Source of the DNA: an uncultured Clostridia bacterium
Lineage (GTDB): Bacteria > Bacillota > Dehalobacteriia > UBA4068 > CALXSR01
Assembly (NCBI GenBank): GCA_944391215.1
Contig: CALXSR010000015.1
Location: 1-64,000, forward strand
DNA: 64,000 nt
Reading direction: 5' to 3'
Shown one piece after another: positions 43,793 through 51,444 of this stretch. The position numbers and the translations under genes are program-made. The notes beneath the pieces are model-generated. The model ran no database searches. It was not told the origin of the DNA and worked only from the letters and a program-made list of their open reading frames with translations. Every line of letters begins with the position of its first letter. Positions within the stretch are counted from its first letter, which is position 1.

Positions 43793-43801
43793 GGAAAGCC
43801 C

Positions 43802-43830
43802 TTCAAAGAAAAGGCAAACTATGCTATGAT
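43802..43830 (+). promoter_or_regulatory. promoter of the copper-amine-oxidase-N gene
   Basis: TTCAAA (43802-43807) and TATGAT (43825-43830) are 17 bases apart on the plus strand, 32 bases before the ATG at 43863. Confidence 0.55.
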
Positions 43831-43862
43831 TAAAAGAAAGAAATCGGAAAAGGAAGTAAACC

Positions 43863-45116
43863 ATGAAAAAACTTGTCGCTTCCCTGATGTTGGCTCTTGC
43901 CTTATTAGGCTGTAAAGAAACAGTCGCCTTAGGCGCCACCAATTTAGATCAACTGCATACCTATGATTTTTCCTTTTATTTAGAAGACGTTATGGTACTG
44001 TCCCCCACATCAACAAGCGCTTTTATCAATGGACAAACTGTTGTGGGCAATCAACCTCTTTTAATCGACAATCGTACAATGGTACCGGTTCGTTTTGTGG
44101 CAGAAGCAATGCAAATAGGCACTGTGGAATGGAACCCCTCCTTACAGCAAATTCGTATTATTACACAGGACGACCAGGAAATAAAAATGTTTATTGGCCA
44201 AAATACCATTTTTTTAGATCACGGTACCTACCAAATGGATGTTGTACCACAGGTAGTGGAAAACCGTACCTATATTCCTCTGCGCGCTTTAGGAGATATT
44301 TTAGGCAAATTTACGTATTATGACGAACCGACCCAGCTGATTGTCATACGAAATGCAGACGTTGCGGAACCATTAGAATATCACAGCGGTATTATGGCTT
44401 ATCTACAATGGGCCATGCAAGATCATGAAATCGTTTATAGCGACAGCCTTGTCACTTTTATCCGCAAAGAGGGCAAGCTTTATCAAATATTGGAAACTTT
44501 TGATGAAAACGGTTATGCTATTGAAGAACAACCTTTTGACATTGCTAACAACAGTTTTTTATGGCAAACACAAAAAGTTGGCGAGAATTGGTATTTCAGC
44601 TACCATCCAGCGCTCGCTTCTGCCAATTATGCTGCAGTTTATGAACAAAATGCCAAAGGAGAAATTGCTTTTATTGCCGATACCTATGCTTCTAATTGGC
44701 AAGTATATCATGATTATTTTTATGTTTTAGATAATATGCCGTATGAAATCAGCCCAGAAAGCGACACTGCTTATGCCGGTAATTTACAAAGGATTTCCTT
44801 AATCGACGCCAAAAAAGGACAACCGGGTAACCCATCTACAGGCTGGGAAAAATTAGGCAAGGAGGGCTATTTATACGGTTATCCGGTACGGTTACACAAA
44901 AATACCAACGATACCTATACTGTAGTGGGCCGCATATCCGATACAGCGCCCCAACTGATTACGCAGGAAGACGGTATCTATTCTTTCGGTGTGGAATTAT
45001 ACGCTGCCAATGCTTTGCCCACTTTGGGTTATTATAAAATTGATTTAAGCGGAATACGCAATCATGAAAAAATACGTGATTGTAATCCCGATGAATTTAT
45101 GATTGAAAACGAATAA
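43863..45116 (+). CDS. surface protein with copper amine oxidase N-terminal-like stalk domain
   Basis: A 417-residue secreted protein. A signal peptide with a lipobox-like LLGC (about 18) is followed by a Cu_amine_oxidN1-type domain (about 50-165): INGQTVVGNQPLLIDNRTMVPVRFVAEAMQ, then DVVPQVVENRTYIPLRALGDILG. The rest (about 170-417) has repeated beta-propeller-like strands (for example YAVYEQNAKGEIAFIADTY), resembling DUF5050-type folds. These proteins of Firmicutes lack the catalytic domain and are thought to bind wall or sugar. RBS AAAGGAAG precedes the ATG. Confidence 0.75.
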   Translation: MKKLVASLMLALALLGCKETVALGATNLDQLHTYDFSFYLEDVMVLSPTSTSAFINGQTVVGNQPLLIDNRTMVPVRFVAEAMQIGTVEWNPSLQQIRIITQDDQEIKMFIGQNTIFLDHGTYQMDVVPQVVENRTYIPLRALGDILGKFTYYDEPTQLIVIRNADVAEPLEYHSGIMAYLQWAMQDHEIVYSDSLVTFIRKEGKLYQILETFDENGYAIEEQPFDIANNSFLWQTQKVGENWYFSYHPALASANYAAVYEQNAKGEIAFIADTYASNWQVYHDYFYVLDNMPYEISPESDTAYAGNLQRISLIDAKKGQPGNPSTGWEKLGKEGYLYGYPVRLHKNTNDTYTVVGRISDTAPQLITQEDGIYSFGVELYAANALPTLGYYKIDLSGIRNHEKIRDCNPDEFMIENE

Positions 45117-45159
45117 ATTTAGCAACTTGTGTTAGGCTATCAAATAAGGAGTGGTGAAA

Positions 45160-45891
45160 GTGGCAGAAATGCAAGCGCAACCAGTTGCGCTCTCTTATAA
45201 CGAAGAAAAAAATTTAATACGGGAAGTAAATGGCATCGCCTATAACCGTTATGCAATCCGCACCCATGTAATACAATATGGGGATGATTTGGTAGAAGTA
45301 ACCAAACAGTATACGCAGGGCCTTTTACAACCAGGCGATATCTTTTTTATTACGGAAAAAGCGGTAGCCTGCACCCAACAAAGAGCCATTCCTATGGCGG
45401 ATATTCATCCGCGGCCGTTAGCCAAATTTTTATGCAAATTTGTGAAAAAAACGCCCTATGGTATTGGCTTGGGTATTCCGGAAACCATGGAAATGGCTTT
45501 ACGCGAATGCGGTACACTGCGCATTCTATTGGCCGCCTTTGTTTCAGCCATTGGCAAATTATTTGGTCAACACGGCTGGTTTTACAAAGTAGCGGGAACC
45601 AAAGCACGCGCCATCGACGGCCCTTGCGATTGTACGCTGCCGCCTTATAATCATTATGTGGTCCTATCCCCAGCAGAACCGGAAAAAGTCGCGGAACGGG
45701 TTAGCAAAGCCCTTGGCGTTCCCACTTTAATTACAGATATCAACGACTTGGGAGCGGATATTTTGGGCGCCTATCCTCCGGATATTGACTGCGCACTGAT
45801 GACCGAAATTTTAAGGGATAACCCATTAGGTCAATCTCATGAACAAACGCCATTTGGTATTATCCGGAAAACACAAATGCAAACAGCTTAA
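45160..45891 (+). CDS. F420-0:gamma-glutamyl ligase-like (CofE-related) protein
   Basis: A 243-residue protein. It has the CofE-like pattern: a region with GDIFFITEKAVACTQQRAIPMADIHPRPLAKFL, GIGLGIPETMEMAL, and the later KARAIDGPCDCTLPPYNHYVVLSP and DLGADILGAYPP segments. CofE adds glutamates to coenzyme F420. No other F420 gene (cofG, cofH, cofC, cofD) is seen here, and homologues occur in Firmicutes not known to make F420, so the substrate is uncertain. A GTG start at 45160 is preceded by AGGAG at 8 bases. Confidence 0.72.
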   Translation: MAEMQAQPVALSYNEEKNLIREVNGIAYNRYAIRTHVIQYGDDLVEVTKQYTQGLLQPGDIFFITEKAVACTQQRAIPMADIHPRPLAKFLCKFVKKTPYGIGLGIPETMEMALRECGTLRILLAAFVSAIGKLFGQHGWFYKVAGTKARAIDGPCDCTLPPYNHYVVLSPAEPEKVAERVSKALGVPTLITDINDLGADILGAYPPDIDCALMTEILRDNPLGQSHEQTPFGIIRKTQMQTA

Positions 45892-45898
45892 AACTATT

Positions 45899-45980
45899 TT
45901 CTAAAAGTTTAGAAAAACACTTGACAGCCTTATTCTATCATTATAGAATAAGGCTGTATTTATATTCTATAAAAATAGAA
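45899..45980 (+). promoter_or_regulatory. blaI promoter with three matching operators
   Basis: Three 16-base palindromes: TTCTAAAAGTTTAGAA (45899-45914), TTCTATCATTATAGAA (45933-45948) and TTCTATAAAAATAGAA (45965-45980). The promoter TTGACA (45921-45926) - 17 bases - TAGAAT (45944-45949) overlaps the second operator. That operator lies inside a longer perfect palindrome with 15-bp arms (45924-45938 / 45943-45957). This is an expected arrangement for a BlaI/MecI dimer repressing its own operon. Confidence 0.88.
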
Positions 45981-45998
45981 AATGAAAGGTGGAAAAAC

Positions 45999-46370
45999 AT
46001 GGAACCGTTGACCAAGGCCGAATTTGAGTTAATGGAGGCAGTATGGCAAACCTCCATCCCAATTACCAGCAATCGAATCAAAGAAAATTTAGCCAACGGC
46101 AAGGCCTGGAAGGCTACCACCATTTTAACCCTACTAGGAAAATTGATTGATAAAAACTATATCCAAGCCCAAAAACAAGGAAAGTTTTATGAATATACGA
46201 TTTTAATTAGCAAAGAAGAGTATTTGCGGCAAGAAACACAGGGTTTTTTACAAAAGCTATACCAGGGTTCTTTAAAAAACATGCTAGCCACCTTGTATCG
46301 GGAAGATTCTTTAACAGAAACAGAAATTGCAGAAATGAAAGATTGGTTTGATCAGGAGGTGCTAAAATGA
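45999..46370 (+). CDS. blaI: BlaI/MecI/CopY-family repressor
   Basis: A 123-residue winged-helix repressor: LTKAEFELMEAVWQTSIPITSNRIKENLANGKAWKATTILTLLGKLIDKNYIQAQKQGKFYEYTILISKEEYL, followed by a dimerisation tail. The start ATG at 45999 follows AGGTGG and lies after the three operators. It overlaps the downstream metallopeptidase by 4 bases (ATGA), so the two are coupled. It is cleaved or derepressed when BlaR1-type protease senses its signal. The gene symbol follows family usage; the inducer is unknown. Confidence 0.9.
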   Translation: MEPLTKAEFELMEAVWQTSIPITSNRIKENLANGKAWKATTILTLLGKLIDKNYIQAQKQGKFYEYTILISKEEYLRQETQGFLQKLYQGSLKNMLATLYREDSLTETEIAEMKDWFDQEVLK

Positions 46371-48325
46371 GTCAATTTATCCATACGCTCCTTTTTTTAT
46401 CCGCTACCACCACCCTTTTTATTTTACCGCTGCTTTTGTTACGGAATTGGTTCTATAAAAAATACCATCCTTTTTTATTTTATAGCATTTGCCTGATCTT
46501 AGCCCTCCATTTACTTTTGCCTTACCAAATAAATATCAGCCAAATTGGTTTAAAACCAATCAATATTGCCGTTCCAACCAATATTACCATCGGACAAGAA
46601 AAAAATACAGCACCGTTGGTCTTAACAGAACCGGAACCAGAAACCGCCCGACTACAGCAGTCATTCCAAGTTGCTCAACCAATCCCATCGTCGGGCAGTC
46701 GTCATTTATCAGCGGTATCTCTTTGCCCTTTCCTTTTTTGTGTTTGGTTGGCAGGTTTTTTATCTTATCTATTGCAAATATTGCTTGCTTACCGCTATTT
46801 TTGCCGTCAACTACAACAAAACTTATCCCCGCTTGCGCCTTCGCTCCTCCCCCTATTACACAAATTACAATGGGAAATGGGCGTTTATAAGGAAATTACC
46901 ATTTTACAAACCAGTTTACCGTTAGGCCCACTTCTTTATGGTTTTTGGCGGCCAAAAATTGTATTACCCAATCAACCATTAAGTATCACAGAATATGAAA
47001 TGATATTGCGTCATGAGTTAATGCATGCAAAGCATCACGATTTACTGGCAAAAGCAATGATGCAACTTGCTAACGCCGTACATTGGTTTAACCCCTTTGT
47101 ATATTTCCTGACCAAGGAATGTAACAATGCTTGCGAGCATTATTGCGACCATAGCGTGCTGCAAGGACAGGATAAAAGCTATATCAAAGCTTATGGAGAT
47201 ACGATTTTAACCGTGATGCAACAGAATAAAAAGAAAACCTATGCCTTCACCACCCAGCTATCGGGCAACCAGAAAACAATAAAAAAACGTTTTACCCATA
47301 TGTTAGATAAAGCTCCTAAAAAAAGAGGGATTTTATGTTTTGTTCTTATACTTTGCCTCACCCTAGGTATTACTGCATGCGTAACTGTAAAACCAGATCA
47401 TCCGCAGCAAGCACTGGAGCCAGAAAATACAATATCTGCTTCTTATGAAGAAACAATAAAAGCAATTTTAAACCGTAATTATCTCTCTATGGCAAAACTT
47501 TCTACTCCTTATGTAGGCGATCCGGTTGCGGTTGGCAAAGTATTATCCGCTACCCCATTAAATCCATATCGTATCAAAGGATTACAGATGCAAACCGCTC
47601 AACGCCCTTATCGCATCATATTGGATTTTTCTATGCCCCTTTCCTTACAACAGGATGAGATCATCAACGCCTTAGACATTGCTACCGTTTTAGATTGTTT
47701 TGTTTTAATTGCTAATGTGGATCAAGTGGAATTAAACCATGCTTTTTTTGATGAGAAAGGGCAAGAAACAAAAGAAAAACGTACCACTCTTTTTAACCGG
47801 ACCACAATCAATGGCTTATTGCAATGTAATGTGCAAAATTTAGCCAATGACCCCAATCGTTGGAAAAACCATTTAGAAAAATATTTAACCGGTAATATGG
47901 AACAATATGCGGTAATTGTCAGCGATTGCGAACTATTCCCCCAAAAAGGAACAACTGAAAACAGGCAATCGCAATCTGACTCTATTCCATTAAAACAGGG
48001 TACTTTAGTGCAAATTTTAACTATAAATGAAACGGAGACGGAAGTGGCTTTATTCTTCACCGGCTCTCATGTCACACAGGGCTATGTCGCTAACGCCAAT
48101 ATTTCCACAAAATGGACTGACATCCTCACCTATGCCAAAGAAGGATATATAGACCAAAGCCCACTATACATCAAAAATGGCAACAAAATTAGCCCGTCCT
48201 TCACCCAAATAAGTGGGCAATATCGCATTTTAGAGGAAGAAAGCGATATGGTTTATGCCGAATTAAGCAATGGCATGCGCGGTTGGCTTAAAAAAAGCGA
48301 CTTAATCGTACCATTACCAAATTAA
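46367..48325 (+). CDS. BlaR1-like M56 membrane metallopeptidase
   Basis: A 652-residue sensor/protease. Four hydrophobic segments in the N-terminal 320 residues flank the zinc motif RHELMHAKHHD (HExxH-type, about 215), the M56 signature. A last membrane helix (about 325-342, FVLILCLTLGITACV) is followed by an extracellular domain of about 300 residues ending with an SH3-like segment (SGQYRILEEESDMVYAELSNGMRGWLKKSDL). The beta-lactam-binding penicillin-binding domain of BlaR1 is absent, so the signal is probably different. Encoded with blaI in one transcript and followed by a hairpin. Confidence 0.85.
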   Translation: MSQFIHTLLFLSATTTLFILPLLLLRNWFYKKYHPFLFYSICLILALHLLLPYQINISQIGLKPINIAVPTNITIGQEKNTAPLVLTEPEPETARLQQSFQVAQPIPSSGSRHLSAVSLCPFLFCVWLAGFLSYLLQILLAYRYFCRQLQQNLSPLAPSLLPLLHKLQWEMGVYKEITILQTSLPLGPLLYGFWRPKIVLPNQPLSITEYEMILRHELMHAKHHDLLAKAMMQLANAVHWFNPFVYFLTKECNNACEHYCDHSVLQGQDKSYIKAYGDTILTVMQQNKKKTYAFTTQLSGNQKTIKKRFTHMLDKAPKKRGILCFVLILCLTLGITACVTVKPDHPQQALEPENTISASYEETIKAILNRNYLSMAKLSTPYVGDPVAVGKVLSATPLNPYRIKGLQMQTAQRPYRIILDFSMPLSLQQDEIINALDIATVLDCFVLIANVDQVELNHAFFDEKGQETKEKRTTLFNRTTINGLLQCNVQNLANDPNRWKNHLEKYLTGNMEQYAVIVSDCELFPQKGTTENRQSQSDSIPLKQGTLVQILTINETETEVALFFTGSHVTQGYVANANISTKWTDILTYAKEGYIDQSPLYIKNGNKISPSFTQISGQYRILEEESDMVYAELSNGMRGWLKKSDLIVPLPN

Positions 48326-48356
48326 AGACAAAAGCATTTGTTTTCGTCTTTTTATA
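48323..48356. terminator. intrinsic terminator after blaR1-like gene
   Basis: AAAGAC / GTCTTT with inner AAAA / TTTT pairing and a T-rich tail (TTTTTATAA) on the plus strand. It also overlaps the 3' end of the DUF6179 remnant on the minus strand. Confidence 0.7.
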
Positions 48357-49255
48357 AAAAAGATAAGAAGATACCTTGCAAACTATTATTTTGCAAACCA
48401 ACTGCAATCCGCGGAGATAAATCCGCCGAAAATTGCAATAAATAATTTTGACTAACCGCATTTTGCATTCCCAAAAGTTCACTTACTTTTTGTGCCGCAA
48501 TCTGCAACAAATCCATTCTTTGCGCCTGATTCAGCGGCTCTAAGCATCGTTTTATCCTTTCTCGCGCCCCTGTGCTAATATGCAAACCCCTGATATCCTC
48601 TTGCAATAAAACAAGGCCTATGGCGTTGGTAGCAACCGATTCATAAAGATTGATTAAAAGACCGCGATAATCCGGACAATAACTTTGCCAAAGAGGAATC
48701 ATGTGATCTACCCGAAAACGACATAATAAATCATTCTCTATCATCAGGTGTTTGAAATAAGCATTGATATAGTCGATACCCAAATAATCATCTGGAATTG
48801 TTTGGCAAAGAGGATAATCAATTTGACAGGGTATTTCATGCGCAAAGAAAGTATCATCATATTGCCAAAAAAAGCATAGATATTTTTTAAAGTATCCTGC
48901 AAAGCAATATTTTCTACTTTAGGCACACCAGAAGAAACCGTTTGCCATAGTTGTGTCCTCATTCTATTTTAGATGCAATTTCCTTTCTACCCAATTGATA
49001 CTGTTCTTTAAGATATACTTATAGCCATTCTTTTTTTGGTTGCCAAAAGGGATCTGGCGGAATATGCAAAATATAACAAAGCCCCCATAATAAATTTTGC
49101 ACAATCTCCTTTGGTACTGAAGTACTTTCTCTCATCGTATAGCGCCTGGTTTGCCAAGCTAACAACCGATAGAACTTTATTTGTCATAACAAAAATTCTT
49201 CCTCGGTAAAATCCGTTTGCTCCGGAAACAATTCCGATATGATATTTTCTGGCAA
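48352..49255 (-). pseudogene. DUF6179-type protein, broken
   Basis: A TTG start at 49255 follows AAGGAGGA and encodes PENIISELFPEQTDFTEEEFLL, then an in-frame TGA at 49184-49186 where CGA (Arg) is expected. The same frame continues QIKFYRLLAWQTRRYTMRES. One base is missing near 48968, and another in a T-run near 48880; repair gives FFWQYDDTFFAHEIPCQ ... LGIDYINAYFKHLMIEN ... SVATNAIGLVLLQED. These blocks resemble DUF6179, which is often encoded with DUF6323 in Clostridia. Three lesions including a nonsense change indicate a pseudogene of about 300 codons. Confidence 0.7.
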
Positions 49256-49266
49256 ATTATTCCTCC

Positions 49267-49716
49267 TTATTTTCCACACAAAGATCCTCGCCACGTAAAA
49301 AAACGGCATATTGCCTCTAAAGATGTTCCTGCTAAATATTCCACCGATCCCTGTCTTGCCCCATTAAAAACGGTTTGCATCGCAGTAATTAAGGCATCAT
49401 CTGATAAATGTTCTAATGATTCCGTTTTATAATAATAAAACATCTTCTGTAAAGAAAACAAAGTCCCCTCATAATTATTTTGCGACAGATGGAGAGAAGA
49501 ACAAAAAGCAATAATCAATTTCTTTAAAATGCCATCACCAAATTCCATCCTGCCTGCATTTTGCAAAGCGCCCAAACGATGCTCCAGCAAATTTCGTATT
49601 TGCTGATTTGACAACACCAGGCCAAATTTTTGACTCATTGCATTACAATCGGCAATTCCCTGTATCATTACGGTTACCGGTTTAGAAAGAATGGTCCAAG
49701 CATTCCAGTCTTCCAT
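49267..49716 (-). CDS. DUF6323-type protein
   Basis: A 149-residue protein: AMSQKFGLVLSNQQIRNLLEHRLGALQNAGRMEFGDGILKKLIIAFCSSLHLSQNNYEGTL, then FYYYKTESLEHLSDDALITAMQTVFNGARQGSVEYLAGTSLEAI. The EFG.GIL.KLI and FNG..QGS..YL patterns match the DUF6323 family as I remember it. Its stop overlaps the RBS of the broken DUF6179 gene, so they form a unit. No function is known. The family is found in Clostridia, often next to DUF6179. Confidence 0.7.
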   Translation of the reverse strand: MEDWNAWTILSKPVTVMIQGIADCNAMSQKFGLVLSNQQIRNLLEHRLGALQNAGRMEFGDGILKKLIIAFCSSLHLSQNNYEGTLFSLQKMFYYYKTESLEHLSDDALITAMQTVFNGARQGSVEYLAGTSLEAICRFFTWRGSLCGK

Positions 49717-49768
49717 TTATCCACCCCATCGTATATAAATTACACTATTATCATGCCAGTTACAAGAT

Positions 49769-49797
49769 TTGATCCTTGGGTAATTTTGTGTTATGAT
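49769..49797 (+). promoter_or_regulatory. plus-strand promoter without a gene
   Basis: TTGATC (49769-49774) and TATGAT (49792-49797) are exactly 17 bases apart. Only about 50 bases later a strong hairpin terminator follows (49810), so any transcript would be about 55 nucleotides and consist mostly of that hairpin. Confidence 0.55.
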
Positions 49798-49809
49798 AAA
49801 TACGTAAAA

Positions 49810-49856
49810 AGCGAAAATATTTTGTAAAAAAGCAAAATGTTTTCGCTCTTTTATTT
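49810..49856 (+). terminator. strong hairpin with T-tract, possible tiny RNA
   Basis: Stem of 15 bases AGCGAAAATATTTTG (49810-49824) / CAAAATGTTTTCGCT (49833-49847) with one mismatch, loop of 8, then CTCTTTTATTTTATA. Strong terminator on the plus strand. It directly follows the promoter at 49769, so together they could express a hairpin-only small RNA. Confidence 0.7.
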
Positions 49857-49880
49857 TATAATAGCGATTAGAAACAATAA

Positions 49881-49907
49881 AAAAGCCTCTCAAACGAGAG
49901 GCTTTTT
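49881..49907. terminator. bidirectional terminator at the end of the nuo operon
   Basis: AAGCCTCTC / GAGAGGCTT with loop AAAC, flanked by A4 and T5. It ends the minus-strand nuo operon 35 bases beyond the last stop. Confidence 0.9.
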
Positions 49908-49942
49908 CGTATGGGTTCTTTTCCAAATTTTAATACTTGGTT

Positions 49943-51409
49943 TTACATCCCAAACAGGTGAAGAATCTGTCCTACAATCGGGTCAAATACCGCCATTAAA
50001 CCATTGGGCTGCAACCCGAAATAAATCGATAGTATTAACAAAATACCCATTGGCACCAATTCATAATAAGAACCGTCATGGATATGTCCTAATTCCGGGT
50101 TGGTTTCGCCAAAAGCAATTCTCTGAAAAGACCATAAATAATAAACAACCGCAATAATCATCCCTAATGCAACCAGGAAGGCAATATAGCGGAAGGCTTG
50201 CCATACGCCCATCAATACAGAAAACTCCCCAATGAAACCAACAAAGCCGGGTAACCCCATAGAAGCAAAAAAGGCTAATACAAATAAAGTCATGGCTTTT
50301 GGCATTTTACTATATAATCCGCTTAATTTAGAAATCAAACGCGTGCCACAAGAATGCTGGATAACGCCACACCCCATAAAGAGCATTGCCGATACCAAAC
50401 CATGCCCAACCATTTGGAAAATAGCCCCTTTGATACCAGGGGCAGTTAAACTGGCAACACCAATTAACACAAAGCCCATATGACTGATACTGGAATAAGC
50501 GATCATCTTCTTTAAATCATCCTGCGATAAAGCGACATAAGCGCCGTATACAATACTGAGCAAGGCCAAAATTATCACCAACGGCGTGTATGCCTGCGCA
50601 CCTTGCGGATTCATCATATAAGCGATACGAATGAGCCCATAACCACCCATTTTCAACAAAATACCAGCCAACAGAACACTACCGCCAGTAGGCGCTTCTA
50701 CGTGGGCATCCGGCAGCCAGGTATGGACTGGAATAACCGGCAATTTCACACAGAAGGCAAACAGCAAAGCGGGGAAAACCAGTAACTGGAACCCGGTGCT
50801 AAAGCCGGCTCCCATAATCTCCGGCATGGAAAATGTGAAATAGCCCAATAAATGAGAGGCCGCAAAAGCCATGGCCCCAATGGCTAAAAGCATTATTAAA
50901 CTGGCCACATGGGTATAAATTAAAAACTTCATAGAAGCATAGCTACGGCGTGGACCACCCCAAATACCAATGATAAAAAACATCGGGATCAAAACAATTT
51001 CCCAGAAAATATAGAATAAGAAGAAATCTAAAGCAGAAAAAACACCTAAAACACCGGTTTCTAAAATCATCAATAAGGAGAAATATAAAGGCGCTCTTTC
51101 TTCCGTTTTCCAGGAAAAGATAACAACCAAGAAAACCAAAAGAGCCGTTAAAAGGAACAAAGGTAAACTTAACCCATCTAAACCAACGGCAAAACTAACC
51201 CCAAAGGCAGGAAACCATTGATTTACTTGCCCCAACTGGTAACCTACACCAGTAAAATCAAATTGGAAGCAAGCATAAATACCCAAAATAAGCGTAATCA
51301 AAGAACCAATAAAAGCCATAACCCTTGCCATGCCGTCGCTGTTTTTGCTGATAAAAATGGCCACGGTAGTAATTAAGGGGATTAACAGCATCCAGGTTAT
51401 AATACTCAT
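49943..51409 (-). CDS. second NuoM-like proton-pumping antiporter subunit
   Basis: A 488-residue antiporter-like subunit with about 14 helices, homologous to NuoM (52893-54377): both have an LGLDGLS/LGIDGLS segment, FFLFYIFWEIVLIPMFFIIGIWGGPRR, LPVIPVHTWLPDAHVEAPTG and MGGYGLIRIA. It is the last gene of the operon, after nuoN and a gap of 35 bases. A fourth antiporter-like subunit would add a possible extra proton channel or replace NuoM under other conditions. I leave the symbol blank because two nuoM copies occur. Confidence 0.9.
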   Translation of the reverse strand: MSIITWMLLIPLITTVAIFISKNSDGMARVMAFIGSLITLILGIYACFQFDFTGVGYQLGQVNQWFPAFGVSFAVGLDGLSLPLFLLTALLVFLVVIFSWKTEERAPLYFSLLMILETGVLGVFSALDFFLFYIFWEIVLIPMFFIIGIWGGPRRSYASMKFLIYTHVASLIMLLAIGAMAFAASHLLGYFTFSMPEIMGAGFSTGFQLLVFPALLFAFCVKLPVIPVHTWLPDAHVEAPTGGSVLLAGILLKMGGYGLIRIAYMMNPQGAQAYTPLVIILALLSIVYGAYVALSQDDLKKMIAYSSISHMGFVLIGVASLTAPGIKGAIFQMVGHGLVSAMLFMGCGVIQHSCGTRLISKLSGLYSKMPKAMTLFVLAFFASMGLPGFVGFIGEFSVLMGVWQAFRYIAFLVALGMIIAVVYYLWSFQRIAFGETNPELGHIHDGSYYELVPMGILLILSIYFGLQPNGLMAVFDPIVGQILHLFGM

Positions 51410-51444
51410 TGAACTACCTCCTTTAATAGAATCTCATTCCAAAA

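Noticed and set aside
43763-43942. N-terminal extension of nfnA (frame to 43942)
   Set aside because: The added residues are hydrophobic and not family-like, whereas a good RBS precedes the ATG ending at 43714.
45899-48325. Beta-lactamase resistance locus
   Set aside because: blaI and a BlaR1-like gene are present but no beta-lactamase or PBP2a gene is linked, and the sensor lacks the penicillin-binding domain.
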